From: Typha latifolia
Lineage: Eukaryota; Streptophyta; Magnoliopsida; Poales; Typhaceae
Direction: 5' to 3'
Assembly: GCA_019914945.1 (NCBI GenBank)
Contig: CM034107.1
Coordinates: 2,914,001-2,978,000, forward strand
Length of the DNA stretch: 64,000 nt
Shown in pieces: positions 1 to 10,689 of the stretch. Below the pieces are notes generated by a model. The model ran no database searches and was not told where the DNA came from. It worked only from the letters and a program-made list of their open reading frames with translations. Within the stretch, counting starts at the first letter, position 1. Every line of letters begins with the position of its first letter. The position numbers and the translations under genes were made by a program.

Positions 1-630
1 GATTGCAATCTATAGTTCAATAACCCTTCTATTGCCTAAAATTCACTCCTTTGACTATATCCTAATTCAGACCCTAGCGAAACATCCTAAGTAAATACAT
101 CATCAAAGATATAATTTACTCAGGTTTCACTATCGCAAATCAAATATATCAACTAAATTTAGGATCAATCCAAACATGATCTTATCCAATTAATGCCTTT
201 CTATGGGTAGGTCCAGTTAAAAAAAGAAACATATACGAATATCTCAAAAGCCAAAACTTTGAGAGACGTCAAAATCTGGAATTCCATTAGAATCTCCCAA
301 AAAAGTGATCGAATTCTACCTACAAATTTTAAATCCAAATAATGCAAAGAGAAAGGGTTGCACCCAAATAATAACACATATCATAAAAAGCTCCCACCTT
401 TACGCCCAAATCCATCACAAAACAAACAGTAGATAGAAGGACACCAATCTAACACTGGCTCCTCTACAAACACCCAAGATCTTAACCAAATCCAAACAAA
501 ATGAGTGCGATCCCTAAGAAAAACAACCTAATCTAAGCAAAAGCTCATCTAACCATACAAAGTAAGAAATATTCCAAAAAAAATCGAGAAAGAAGCCAAA
601 GAACCACATCGAAGGGGGTTATTAGCTTAC

Positions 631-735
631 GGATCGCAAGAATCCAGTCGAGGAGACCGCGGATGGAGCGAGATTTCTCTCCCCCAAAGAGAGAGAGAGT
701 GGTTTACCCAAAACTCTAGTAGAGCAGTAGAGAAA
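631..735 (-). other. 5' leader exon of a gene leaving the window on the left
   Basis: On the minus strand this CT-rich stretch has no ATG and ends with a good splice donor: GATCC at 631-635, then GTAAGC starting at 630. A TATA-like sequence lies about 30 bases upstream. The pattern fits a non-coding first exon whose coding part lies beyond position 1. The transcription start near 735 is inferred from the TATA position only. Positions 1-628 would then be intron; I see no coding sequence there. The product is unknown. Confidence 0.5.
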
Positions 736-762
736 GAGAGGAGGGTAGAATTGGAAGCGGGA

Positions 763-778
763 AAATATATATAGAGAA
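763..778 (-). promoter_or_regulatory. TATA box for the left-edge gene
   Basis: On the minus strand the sequence reads CTATATATATTTTC, about 30 bases upstream of a CT-rich leader that ends in a splice donor. This is the usual plant spacing between a TATA box and its transcription start. It could still be a chance part of the AT-rich background. Confidence 0.45.
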
Positions 779-890
779 GACCTTGAATCCGGTCACCTCC
801 GGTACGTAAGTAAAGGAAACGGTGACCACCAAGCCACCATGTTTGACCGTTGACTTTTTTTGTGGCTGTCAAATTATCAATGCACGAAGA

Positions 891-920
891 TATATATATA
901 TATATATATATCTATATATA
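891..920. repeat. (TA)n microsatellite
   Basis: A TA run interrupted once by a C, just upstream of the left-edge gene promoter. A second AT run lies at about 1216-1245. Confidence 0.9.
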
Positions 921-1213
921 CATAAATATAATTTGTGGTCGATCAAAAAATAAATAAATAAATAAATTATGTGGTCAGAAAATTTATGCGTGATTTAATT
1001 AATAATATAATCTTGATGCCATTCACACCTGCTGTGTATCAAGAGCTTTTTTTCACCAAATTGCTGCTACAATATAAAAATATTTTCTAAGTGAGAACAT
1101 TGATTCTCAGTAAATTAATTAGTTATAATAAACTAAAATATAAAAAAGGATTTAAATTACCGTAATCTTGCGCTCAGTTATCTATTTTGATCATAATGTG
1201 AAAATATAATATA

Positions 1214-1251
<38 letters not shown>

Positions 1252-1573
1252 TAACATAATAATTCTCCTCAACTAATTGCCATCAGAATTGCAATAGCTC
1301 TTACAACTCTCAAGTTCAATTTTTTATAGATCAATTTATTTGAAAGTGTCTTATACACAAATAATGATTAAAAAAATTCATTGTCTTAAAAAAAGATTTT
1401 CCTAACAGTTTTTTAATATATTAAAATATTAATTAATATACTAAAATCACTCTATAAGACAATGATTTTATAGTATATACGATCAATTTGGTCAAAAAAA
1501 ACCCCTATATCAAAAGTAATATTTTTAAAAAATAAGTAATAATTAATAAATGTAAAAATATTGACTAGAAAAT

Positions 1574-1575
<2 letters not shown>

Positions 1576-1629
<54 letters not shown>
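1576..1629. repeat. (GA)n microsatellite
   Basis: An almost perfect run of about 26 GA dinucleotides in AT-rich intergenic DNA. It is the longest perfect dinucleotide array in the window. Confidence 0.95.
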
Positions 1630-1631
<2 letters not shown>

Positions 1632-3180
1632 TAATACTTAGAGTAGACTAGTATTTATTAAATTTATGGAATTAATTCAACATTTCAGAAGATCACATGA
1701 AAATTTTGTCCTACTAACAGTGTTTTATTTTTTCCCTTCGCATAGATGAGTCGAATTATTCAAGCAAAAATCATAACATCTCTCTACTATATTTTTCAAA
1801 CTATTTGTTAAACTACTTTTAAGTAAATCGCTACAAAGTTCTTCCCAAATACATACTTCATTAGTACATTGCGTGAAAAATTAATAATAATTTTGGCCGA
1901 GATTGGTCAAAAATTCCAAGGAAAAGTCTATAATAAAAAAAATCTAATAGGAATTCTTGTTTGGTGGACAATTGGTAGTTTTGACCAAAATGATATATTT
2001 TAAAACTTATTTATTATAGCCCTAATAAAAATACTTAATCTCAGAGTATTTTAATTTTAAGTCTGAATAAAATCTATTCTATTCCCGTATGTCAGACTTC
2101 AAACTTTGGCTACCATTCCTTCTCCTCCTTTTTTTCACTCCAAAAATTCTACTTTTCTTATATATGTCCTTATTGTCATGTGGAATTATAAAAAGGTTTT
2201 ACAACTTTTCTAATTATAATGCTACATTTTATAAAAATCACTAATTGGGACAATAAATTTTAAATAGAAATCGTCTGCTCATGAGAAACTGCAAAGAAAA
2301 TTAGTATAAATAAGAGGAAAAATAATTTTATATAAATTACTCTCCTGACGGAGTTATCAGTTTACCTGAAACTTTTTTCTCCATACTTGGCTACTTTCTT
2401 AGCAATTTTTAAATTTCTAACTCTCGTTTGGAGATGAATTAGCCAGCCCACAGACTAATCAATAAAAGAAGAAATGTTTTCTTTTTCTATCTTTACCACA
2501 ATAAACTTCATACAAATGAACATAAAGAGAGGACAAAAGCAAATAAAATATCAAAATAATATGATTCTTTTCTTTCTTTCTTTATATATATATGTATATA
2601 TAATGCTCTAAAATCAATCCCAACGTCCATAGTGGATCTAAATGTCATAGACTAGTAGAATATAAATCTTGAGATTTGAGATATGCATTTTAAAAGATAT
2701 TTTCTCTTTGAAAAAGAGAGAAAAGCTAAATGGAAAATAGTACTCTGCAGTGACACTGCTCTGCATCTCGTCTATCTACAGCAGCGACAGCTTGATATAC
2801 TTCGCATAATTAGCTGCAACAAAATCTTCGTCTCTGAAAAGAGAGAAAAAAAAAGAAAGTTGCTAGAGATCACAAATCAATTCCAACCTGAGAAAGGTTA
2901 TTGGGTTAGGCAATAAAAATTAAAGGCGAAGTAAATGTATTCTTCAAGGAAGCCAGGAGAAGAGCACAAGCATGAATCTACTTGAATAATGAGAAGGTAC
3001 AATTAGTCTCTCATAGAATGAAAGTAAAGGAAGAACATCATGTGAGCTATAATGAGCTGAGATGAAGATACCAAAGTGTAGTTTAGCACCTCAAATGTAG
3101 TAGAATTAGCATCATGTTCTTGCAAAGTTTCGAAGGCAACAGATACTTATATTACGAAGGTCATGAAACTAGCTTTCTTG

Positions 3181-6100
3181 TTAGTTAATAGAATAAGAAA
3201 ACTCTTTAATTTTGAGAAGAAACTTTTCTACTTGAATAAAAGAGTAGGGAATTACATTGAAATTTAAATGGCGTAGTGCTTCTAATGAATCTCCAATTTC
3301 CAATTGCTTCTTCACCATAGCTTGCAACACCTGAAACACAAAAATAAAAGAAAGATAAACTCGATGGTAGATACAATAAATCTACAAGACCGGTGAAATA
3401 ATATACTGAAGTTTTGATCAAGAGCGGGAAGCATATTTCTTTATGTTTTGCTTCTACTGAACTTGTGACTTTGTGATACATAAATTAATGTCGAAACTGC
3501 CTCATGATGGCTTACAGTCCTTCAATATCACAGAGGTCAAATGTAAGCAGAAGAACATTACCTCCTTAGTCTTCTCAAGATCACGGTCAATAGCTTTTAT
3601 CCTACTCCAAGATTCCAGGAGCATACGCTCTTTCTCAATAGGAATGTCCACAGGCCTAACACTCAACTCATCTAGCTTCATCTCAAGACTTTGGAGGCGC
3701 TCTAGAACAGGACTGAGATTAGTTTCTACAGATGGATGCTCATTGAAATTAGGAACAAGTGTATCTGAGTGTCGGATGTCGCATATCTTTTCCTCTCGTC
3801 TGTAGCTTGGAATATGAAAGAAGGCTAGTACTCCAGCCAGAAGAAAATTTAATACTCTTGCAAGACGCCAAAAAAATCTTTTTTCTGAATCCTCCTTATG
3901 ACTTCCAGTTAGCAAAGTACCTGGAAAGAGTAAAATTCTATAATAATTTATTATGGAAACTGCATGACAAATGGGGGGATAATAACTGTAGAATGAATCT
4001 ACCTACTCGAAAACATATGAGCAGTCCCTTTTCTTTACAGATATGAAACGAGCGCATATACTATTATCTTACCGAAGTGGTAATATATAGAGCAGCAAGA
4101 GGACCATTGTGATATGAAAAGTCCAGAATAAAAGAAAAGGATGTTCTTTTATTCAATTTCCATCTGGAATAAGCTTAATTACTAATAACAAGTCTATAAA
4201 CAACTTCTGGTGACCACAAAACACTAGTATGGGTGAGACGGTTGTTATATGAAAAAACAAACACATAAAAATGCCAAACTACAGTTAAATTTCAAGTTTT
4301 TAAATGTGCACTTCCAGAGAAATGAATATTTGAGATTGATAATCAGTTCAAGCTTAGAAAAGATGCAACAAGTACAAAATCCTCTAACGAATGATTTAGC
4401 TTAAGCAGTGATCAGTTGTCTACACCTAATGAGAATAGGGAAGTGAACGTTAAAAATGCAAGTCGAACCAGTGTATCTGGAACTATATCAAATCTGAAGC
4501 TTTATGAGTACACATAAAAATGTACCCGATGAATTTGCTGTTGTACTGCCATGCAAAGGCTGCACTTGATCTATGATATCGGAACATGTGCTATTAGATC
4601 TTAGTTCTCTACTTCCATAATCAACAGTCTTGTCAACCACAACAACATGATCATCGCAACTGCAGTCAAGCGTAGAATCTTTTGCTCTAACCTGTATAAA
4701 TGGTAAAATCAGTAGTCAGTCATTGAAGTACACTCATGATATCAAATCTTGCACCTTGTCTCTTCAGAATTACCCTCATTTAAAATTTTCTCAACCTATC
4801 ATAGTACTATCTGTAGGGGGTGACAACTGTAAACAGACCCTTATGGCGGCCACCTCCACTGACTGGATGAAGGCAGCAGCACTAGCGACTTAGCAAGAGC
4901 CAATTTTGCAGACGGTCACCCCTTTATGACTAGTGATACTAATTGATAGGTTCTGACCCGACAAAACCCTATCAATCAATACGACAACAAGATAATAGTG
5001 AAAACGAAGAAGAAAACAAAACCTAGCCCCCTAGCTAAACTTGAGAGAGAAGAGATAAGAGAAGAAAATACTTTTATTGCTTTCACATAAAACAACCTAT
5101 TATAGTCTCTCAATCAAACTAGTCGCTTAAGGAAAAAAATAAGTCAAACCCTAATTAAAATCTGAAACAAATCAACTAGGCATCTGGCGGGCATTTAAAC
5201 GACCTGGAAGTGCATTTGAACATATCGAAAAGTTTCCTAGGCGAACTGGACCGGCGTTTGAATGCCAGGATGGTCGTTAGAATGCTTCTAGTGGCCTTTT
5301 TGCTCTCAAACATTGGTGTTTGAATGCCAAGAAGGCCGTTCAAATGCCCGGTTCAAGATTTGTCCGCTTTGACAAATCTTCTCCTGCGGCTAGACATCCT
5401 CTCCTTTGATAAGTAGACTAGAATGGAGTGATTAGACATCTATTTCTATCATAATCCTATTATTAGTTAGCCAAATGCAGCTGCCTATTACTAGGTAGCC
5501 AAATGCAGAATCCATGATAAGAAAGCGATAAGTCCTCAAAGAACAAAATAGTTTGAGACTTAAGTGGATCCACAAAGGATTAATCTTCTTCACTTTATTT
5601 GCTTGCTTCCTATTAGCTCATGAATGTGTCACTTTTGATATGGTTATCTTTAATTTTAAAAAATATTTTATTCCCTGACTTACCACAGTCAAGAATACTA
5701 TATCTTAAAAAGCGACTCTGCCTAACCATATATTCATCTTAAATCAATGAGTTGATGAAAGATCAAAGGTGAGCATGGTTCCAAAATTCTTCCCATGTCC
5801 ATATGTCACCAGGAGGGAAAAGGGAAAATAATCTAAATTCAGATTTACAATAAGAAAGAAAGTAAGAAAAAACTCACTTCCTTTTGAATTGGAGCTGAGT
5901 GACTATGTTCAGCTGTCCCTTTAATATCACAAGTTCCTTGTCCAGATTCAATTCTTAATATATCACTGCTTCTTATCTGTCATTCCAGAGCAGGAAAAAT
6001 AGCAAAACATGCTATTAAGCGAAAGACAACATAATTATATAGGTGCAAAAGTAGAAAGATGAACAAAGATTGGCAGTAAAGCAAGGGCCAAAATTATGAA

Positions 6101-9100
6101 CCTTGCCTTCAAAAGGTGTGGACTCAAGAACGTATTCTGAGAATCATGTGCAAGTTATAAATGAAGAAAATGAAGGAAAATAGAAGTATGAATTCTACTA
6201 CTTGTTTATTTGGTCAAAAGAAAGTCTAAATATATTTGACTGTAGGAACTACTTTGTTACTGCACATATCCTCCATCAAACTGTAATTAAATGAACCTCT
6301 CTGGATACATTATGTTAAGCATTGCTATACGCTACTTACACATTATCGATGACTAATTTATCTAGTTTGAACCATATTATGCTCCTTTGTTATATCCCCT
6401 AATTTCTTAAACTGAACCACCATTTGGTATTGCCAGAATTCTTGATTAAACCTCCCTTAGTAAAAAGTAGGGATGCAATGAGATGAAAATTATTCTATGA
6501 TCAACTTTTGTATGCAATGAGATGAAAATTATTATGATCAACTTTTGTATGCAATGAGATGAAAATTATTATATGATCAACTTTTGTATGCAATGAGATG
6601 AAAATTATTATATGATCAACTTTTGTATGCAATGAGATGAAAATTATTATATGATCAACTTTTGTATGCAATGAGATGAAAATTATTATATGATCAACTT
6701 TTGTATGCAATGAGATGAAGTTTATTATATGATCAATTTTTGTATGCAATGAGATGAAAATTATTATATGATCAACTTAGGAAGAAATTTTACCTTCATG
6801 ATATTAGGATCTTTCCATGGTCCTTTATCGGACATGAGACAACCTCCCTCGGCAGCACAGGTGCATGAGCCACCCAAGAAGTCTGGAAGTTGGCTGAAAT
6901 ACTTAAAAGAATCATTCTGAGAATTCTGACAACAAGAAACTGACTGATAGTATGTTTGAGATGGAAAAGGGAAAAAAAGAGACCTCGAGTCTATGGCTTC
7001 AAGAAGTCTTTTGTGAAATTTCGTTCCTAATACCTGCATAACGATATCTCATATAAACCTATCATATGACTCTGGAAGGTAGGTAATCATTCTTATAGAG
7101 TGCACTCACATGAATTTTTGATGTGGTCTTTGGGTCTAGAAAACCCTTTACAGTGTTCCAAAGTAGCTTGAAACCACTACCAGAATTAACAATGAACATT
7201 TGATGTAGAGTCTGCATAGATACAGTTGTGAGCTGTCACATGATCACACACATGAACAGAAGAATAAGTGATTAGTTAAACTTAAGCACCTCAGGGTAAT
7301 AATTGCTATCTATCTTCTGCATGGCAAGCAACAACTCTCTAGCTGTCTTACTGAAGTTCTTCAGACCCTGCATTATGATTGACATGAAAAACAAGCAATA
7401 TTGTAAATTGCATAATAAAAGGCTAATCTGATTTGGATTCCTCATTGCATTGGAAAATTTTTGGGTAAGATTAGGGGCAATATTCTACCACACCATCCAC
7501 ATCCAGAATTGTGGTTGTTGAATCAATGTGTCTTTTCGCTGCAATTGAACATGCAGGAAACCTGTCACGAAGGGATCTCTCAAACTCCTGCACATGATAC
7601 TTTATGTAGCGCTCCACTGTAGTGATTTTTGCAAGCTTATCTGGTTCAACCTTCCCAAGCCTCTCTATGTACACAGGTCTTCCTTCTTTGTCAACTCCAT
7701 GGTAACCCTGAGGATAGTGGCGCAACACTTCTTCCAACTCTTCGAACTTAAAATCCTGGTAATCAATAGCATTGTTTGTCTCTCATTGACGATATTTGAT
7801 CTCCATCTAAGGCGGAATAACATTCTCTAGAAAAGTTATAAGATGCACATAATATAGCAATCAAACTCTAGTGAACCTAAGAACTAGACAACATGTTGAA
7901 GAGGTCAAGGATAAAAAAAACTTTGATTCAAGTCATTCGTTTTACTAGTTAACTTTGACACATATCTAAGATACCTAAATTGGAAACAAAAAATGTACTT
8001 CTTATTCTAGTGCCAGAACCTTGTAACATGTAATAGCGTAGAGCTCACAGCGTGCCTAGGTAGGCAAATGTAAACAAGATAAATTTACCTCAAAAAATGC
8101 ATGAAGGCCATAGAGATAAAGGTCTTCCTCAAAAACCAATAAGGAAATGACAGTGGATGCTGTTACTAGGAATTAATTCAAGACAATTGATAAAAATTTT
8201 GATGCATCTCAGCAACTGCCTAGGTTGGAAATATTTAACCATACTTCTTACTACCATTGTAAAATCATTAATTACCATGATATTTGCTCTACAACCGTTT
8301 TTGTATAAGTGTTATCACTTTTCACCTTTGAAATGTACCAGACTAGTCTTCCTCTATGCATGTAAAATTAATCAACCAGTATGATTAGCTAGCCTCACCT
8401 CCAAAATTGTATCAACTCCAAATTCTTTTCTCCATTGCAGCATCTCAGCCCACATCTGAGTTGCTCTATCAATATCAAATTCCCTAGCTTTTAGAAACCT
8501 GAAGAAATAGATCAATTGACAGGAAAGTTTAAGTGATCCATTATCCATATGACTAAAGGCTAAAAACAAGTAGGAAAGTACAGAAAAGAATTTCCATCCA
8601 TCTAGTGATGAAGAAAAACCTAGATACCCTTCAATGTAGCAACTAGAATATTTCACATTGAACTCCCGCTTGAAATCAAATACTGACAATAAGCTTGACA
8701 GAGTAGTAAATACAACATAACTATACAAACCTGAGCAGTGTATGGTAATCATTGTGCTTATCAGGCAACAAGTTCCTAGAGATGAGCTCTTGCTGGAAGG
8801 TATATACTGCCCTCTCTTCTTCCTCATCCCTTACATCTTCAATTGAAGCAAAAGAAGTCATATAATCTACTTTCCTTTTCCCACGTTTCTTAAGAGAATG
8901 GGTTAGCTTGCTAGACGCATTCAATGCCTTCTTCTTGAGAGACCCAATTGACAATCTTCTCTTTTCGTCCTCCGAATCCTCCATATATGTCGCATCTTTC
9001 CTCTCATCATAGGCAACCATCCCTTCCAGACTCTTTGAACGGCGACGGACTTTGTTAAGGCAAAGGATCACCAAGACACACAGCATCTGTTAAGCTTATG

Positions 9101-9172
9101 CATGGACAGCACTAACAACAACAAAAAAGTGCAGCAAAATTGAAAATATTAAGCAAATAACCTACCTGACAT
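3181..9172 (-). CDS. SFH: Sec14-like phosphatidylinositol/phosphatidylcholine transfer protein (SFH type, C-terminal nodulin region)
   Basis: Coding exons (minus): 9172-9166, 9049-8731, 8498-8399, 7755-7489, 7367-7290, 7211-7110, 7033-6984, 6893-6794, 5976-5878, 4691-4526, 3920-3562, 3330-3181. Joined they give 1797 nt, 598 residues, with all phases matching. The start [12 protein letters not shown] uses the ATG at 9172 and the acceptor at 9050/9051; the ATG at 9086, right after another AG, would instead give [16 protein letters not shown]. After a basic N-terminus with [16 protein letters not shown] comes a CRAL-TRIO N helix and, from about residue 143, the Sec14 lipid-binding domain ([53 protein letters not shown]). 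The last two exons carry a hydrophobic stretch (about residues 447-462) and a helical tail like the nodulin-type C-terminus. By family, such proteins exchange PI and PC and stimulate phosphoinositide signalling in polarized growth. The introns hold a minisatellite and an LTR fragment. Confidence 0.93.
4800..5451 (-). mobile_element. LTR retrotransposon fragment (LTR plus start of the internal region) in an SFH intron
   Basis: The putative LTR spans about 4944-5451 (508 bp) and is richer in GC than the rest of the intron. Its ends are TGATAG and CTATCA, a TG...CA pair with a 6-bp inverted repeat. On the minus strand the end of the LTR is followed by ATTAGTATCAC, close to the plant initiator-tRNA primer-binding motif (TGGTATCAG). 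Positions 4943 to about 4800 would be the leader. There is no gag or pol and no second LTR. A near-duplicated motif (TTTGAATGCCA at about 5256 and 5311) lies inside. The fragment is degraded and spliced out with the intron. Confidence 0.5.
6473..6778. repeat. 39-bp minisatellite, about 7.9 copies, in an SFH intron
   Basis: The unit is 39 bp and starts ATGCAATGAGATGAAAATTA. Copies start at 6473, 6512 (37 bp, two bases missing), 6549, 6588, 6627, 6666, 6705 and 6744 (partial). The inner copies are identical or nearly so; the end copies differ by a few bases. The array begins 15 bases inside the intron after the donor at 6793. Because 39 is a multiple of three, the minus strand is open and reads a 13-residue repeat ([13 protein letters not shown]). 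I do not take this as a real protein. Confidence 0.97.
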
Positions 9173-9784
9173 CTCCTCAGCACAAACCAGAGCTTGTAAG
9201 ATGTCAAACTTCAAAAGAGACTAACTGCAGTGGAGACCAATCTACAAAAGCTTTAATGATACAACATACAACAGGATTAAAAGGAAAAAGGAAGGTGCAA
9301 AAGCTTCACTTATTGCTTCCACAATACAATAAGAACAATACAAAAATTGCTATAAGATCAAAACTTTAGTTACAACAAGTACTGCTTTCGTCATAGAATA
9401 AGCACCAACGAGACAATGGACAGTGCATCAAACTTCTAGTTTGCTGATACATTCAATTCTATTCTGTTTAATTAATAAATCAGCACTCCCCATCTCCAAA
9501 AACCTACGGCATGGAGAAATATTTCCATACAAACCTCCACAATCAAAATTTTAATCCTACAGTAGGGTAAAGATCAATAAAACAATCTTCTAAAGGACTA
9601 GCTTCCAAATATCTCAAACAATAATATGCATGAATTCTATTAAAAATCTCAGAAAGCCACTCCAAACCTAGCTCTGTATCGCTCCAAAAGCACAAGAAAT
9701 GGAATCAATAAGCGATTTTAACGCCACCCACAGCCCAAATACTCATCGCAGATAAAGAACGAGATCATCTCTTTAGAAGTTTAC

Positions 9785-9913
9785 CTTCGTTTCCGATCCT
9801 ATCCGCAAAAGTCGGCTATCAGAGAGACAACAAGAGGAAAGAAAAGGGAGGAAGAGTAGGAAGAGAGGAGAAGCTTCAAAGATGCGAACGAGAAGGGCGA
9901 TGGCCAACGACAT
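9785..9913 (-). other. SFH leader exon with an upstream ORF
   Basis: A splice donor (ACGAAG then GTAAAC) ends this exon at 9785. A second leader exon lies at 9224-9166 (acceptor CTGCAG, donor GTAGGT). An ATG at 9913 opens a frame of 43 codons to the donor, then six more in the next exon (LVSFEV) before TGA at about 9206-9204. The 49-residue peptide begins MSLAIALLVRIFEASPLFLL and looks like a signal peptide. It ends before the main start at 9172. The upstream edge of the exon is not known, so the uORF depends on transcription starting above 9913. Confidence 0.45.
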
Positions 9914-9940
9914 CGTGGCAGAATCTCTCGTCGGAAATTT

Positions 9941-9950
9941 GACACGTGTC
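9941..9950. promoter_or_regulatory. G-box/ABRE-like palindrome GACACGTGTC
   Basis: A perfect 10-bp palindrome with the CACGTG core bound by plant bZIP and bHLH factors. It lies between the SFH leader exon and the divergent SixA-like gene. Its position suggests control of SFH, and possibly of both genes, but it could also sit inside the SFH leader. Confidence 0.4.
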
Positions 9951-9997
9951 TCGACACAGAATACGAGCGGTTCGACTGCTATTCTTATTCTACTCAA

Positions 9998-10689
9998 TCC
10001 GAGTATACTAGAATTACGGTTAATTACGCTGAAACCCCTCGATTTTATTTAGACAAAGTGAGTGTAACTAAGGTGTCATAGTTACGCAGTGACCGACTAG
10101 TCATTAATTTACCCATAACGATCAAAATAAAATAAAATAAAATAAAATAATTAAATTACAAATCATCCATCTCCTCTACCAAATCCCATGTTATTAAGCT
10201 CAGTAAGATGATAAATTAATCTTAATTATATATATATATATATAATTTAATAATATGATAATATAAAATTATATTTAATCTCTATTAATTTAGTTGAAAT
10301 GCATAACAGGACATCTAAGTCATTTTAAAATTAATTAACTGTTATATAAGCTAACTCGTCTATTTTTTTTACGGTATACTAACGGAAGAGTGACATTAAA
10401 AATTTTCTAAAATTTATAGGTGATATTGTAATTTAAAAAAATTTAGAATTATATTTAAGCAGTGTCAGAGTAATTAATCCAGAGAATTATAAATAAAAAG
10501 TTTTGTTTGCATATCACCAATAACATTCTAATATTATTGCAACAACGTTTTTTTTTCTTCTTTTTTTCATGAAAATAAAAATAAAGGACTTAGGTGAGGG
10601 TATAAATGCAAAATAGAACCTTAAAAATAAGCCTTACATCTCATCCCCTCTCAGAGTACTAAACCGAGCTCCTCCTCTCTGGTGTGGAG
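9998..10689. other. Divergent promoter region between SFH and the SixA-like gene
   Basis: An AT-rich spacer between two head-to-head genes. It holds an AAAATA-type short tandem repeat at about 10127-10150 and a TA run at about 10229-10243. I see no coding sequence. The stretch at about 10640-10689 is probably 5' UTR of the plus-strand gene. Confidence 0.55.

Larger units (their letters stand above)
883..3180. other. AT-rich intergenic region with microsatellites
   Basis: I see no gene here. The region lies between the left-edge promoter and the 3' end of the SFH gene. It is very AT-rich and holds three microsatellites: TA at 891-920, AT at about 1216-1245 and GA at about 1576-1629. The open frame at 2683-2916 has no family resemblance and no splice context, so I treat it as chance. 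The last few hundred bases probably include the 3' UTR of the SFH gene. Confidence 0.6.

Noticed and set aside
6501..6749. Minus-strand open frame encoding a 13-residue tandem repeat
   Set aside because: It is the in-frame reading of the 39-bp intronic minisatellite. The intron position and simple repeat nature make a real protein unlikely.
9773..9997. Minus-strand open frame as the true N-terminus of SFH
   Set aside because: It runs into a splice donor at 9784, and after splicing it stops in the next exon, before the Sec14 frame. I kept it only as a possible uORF.
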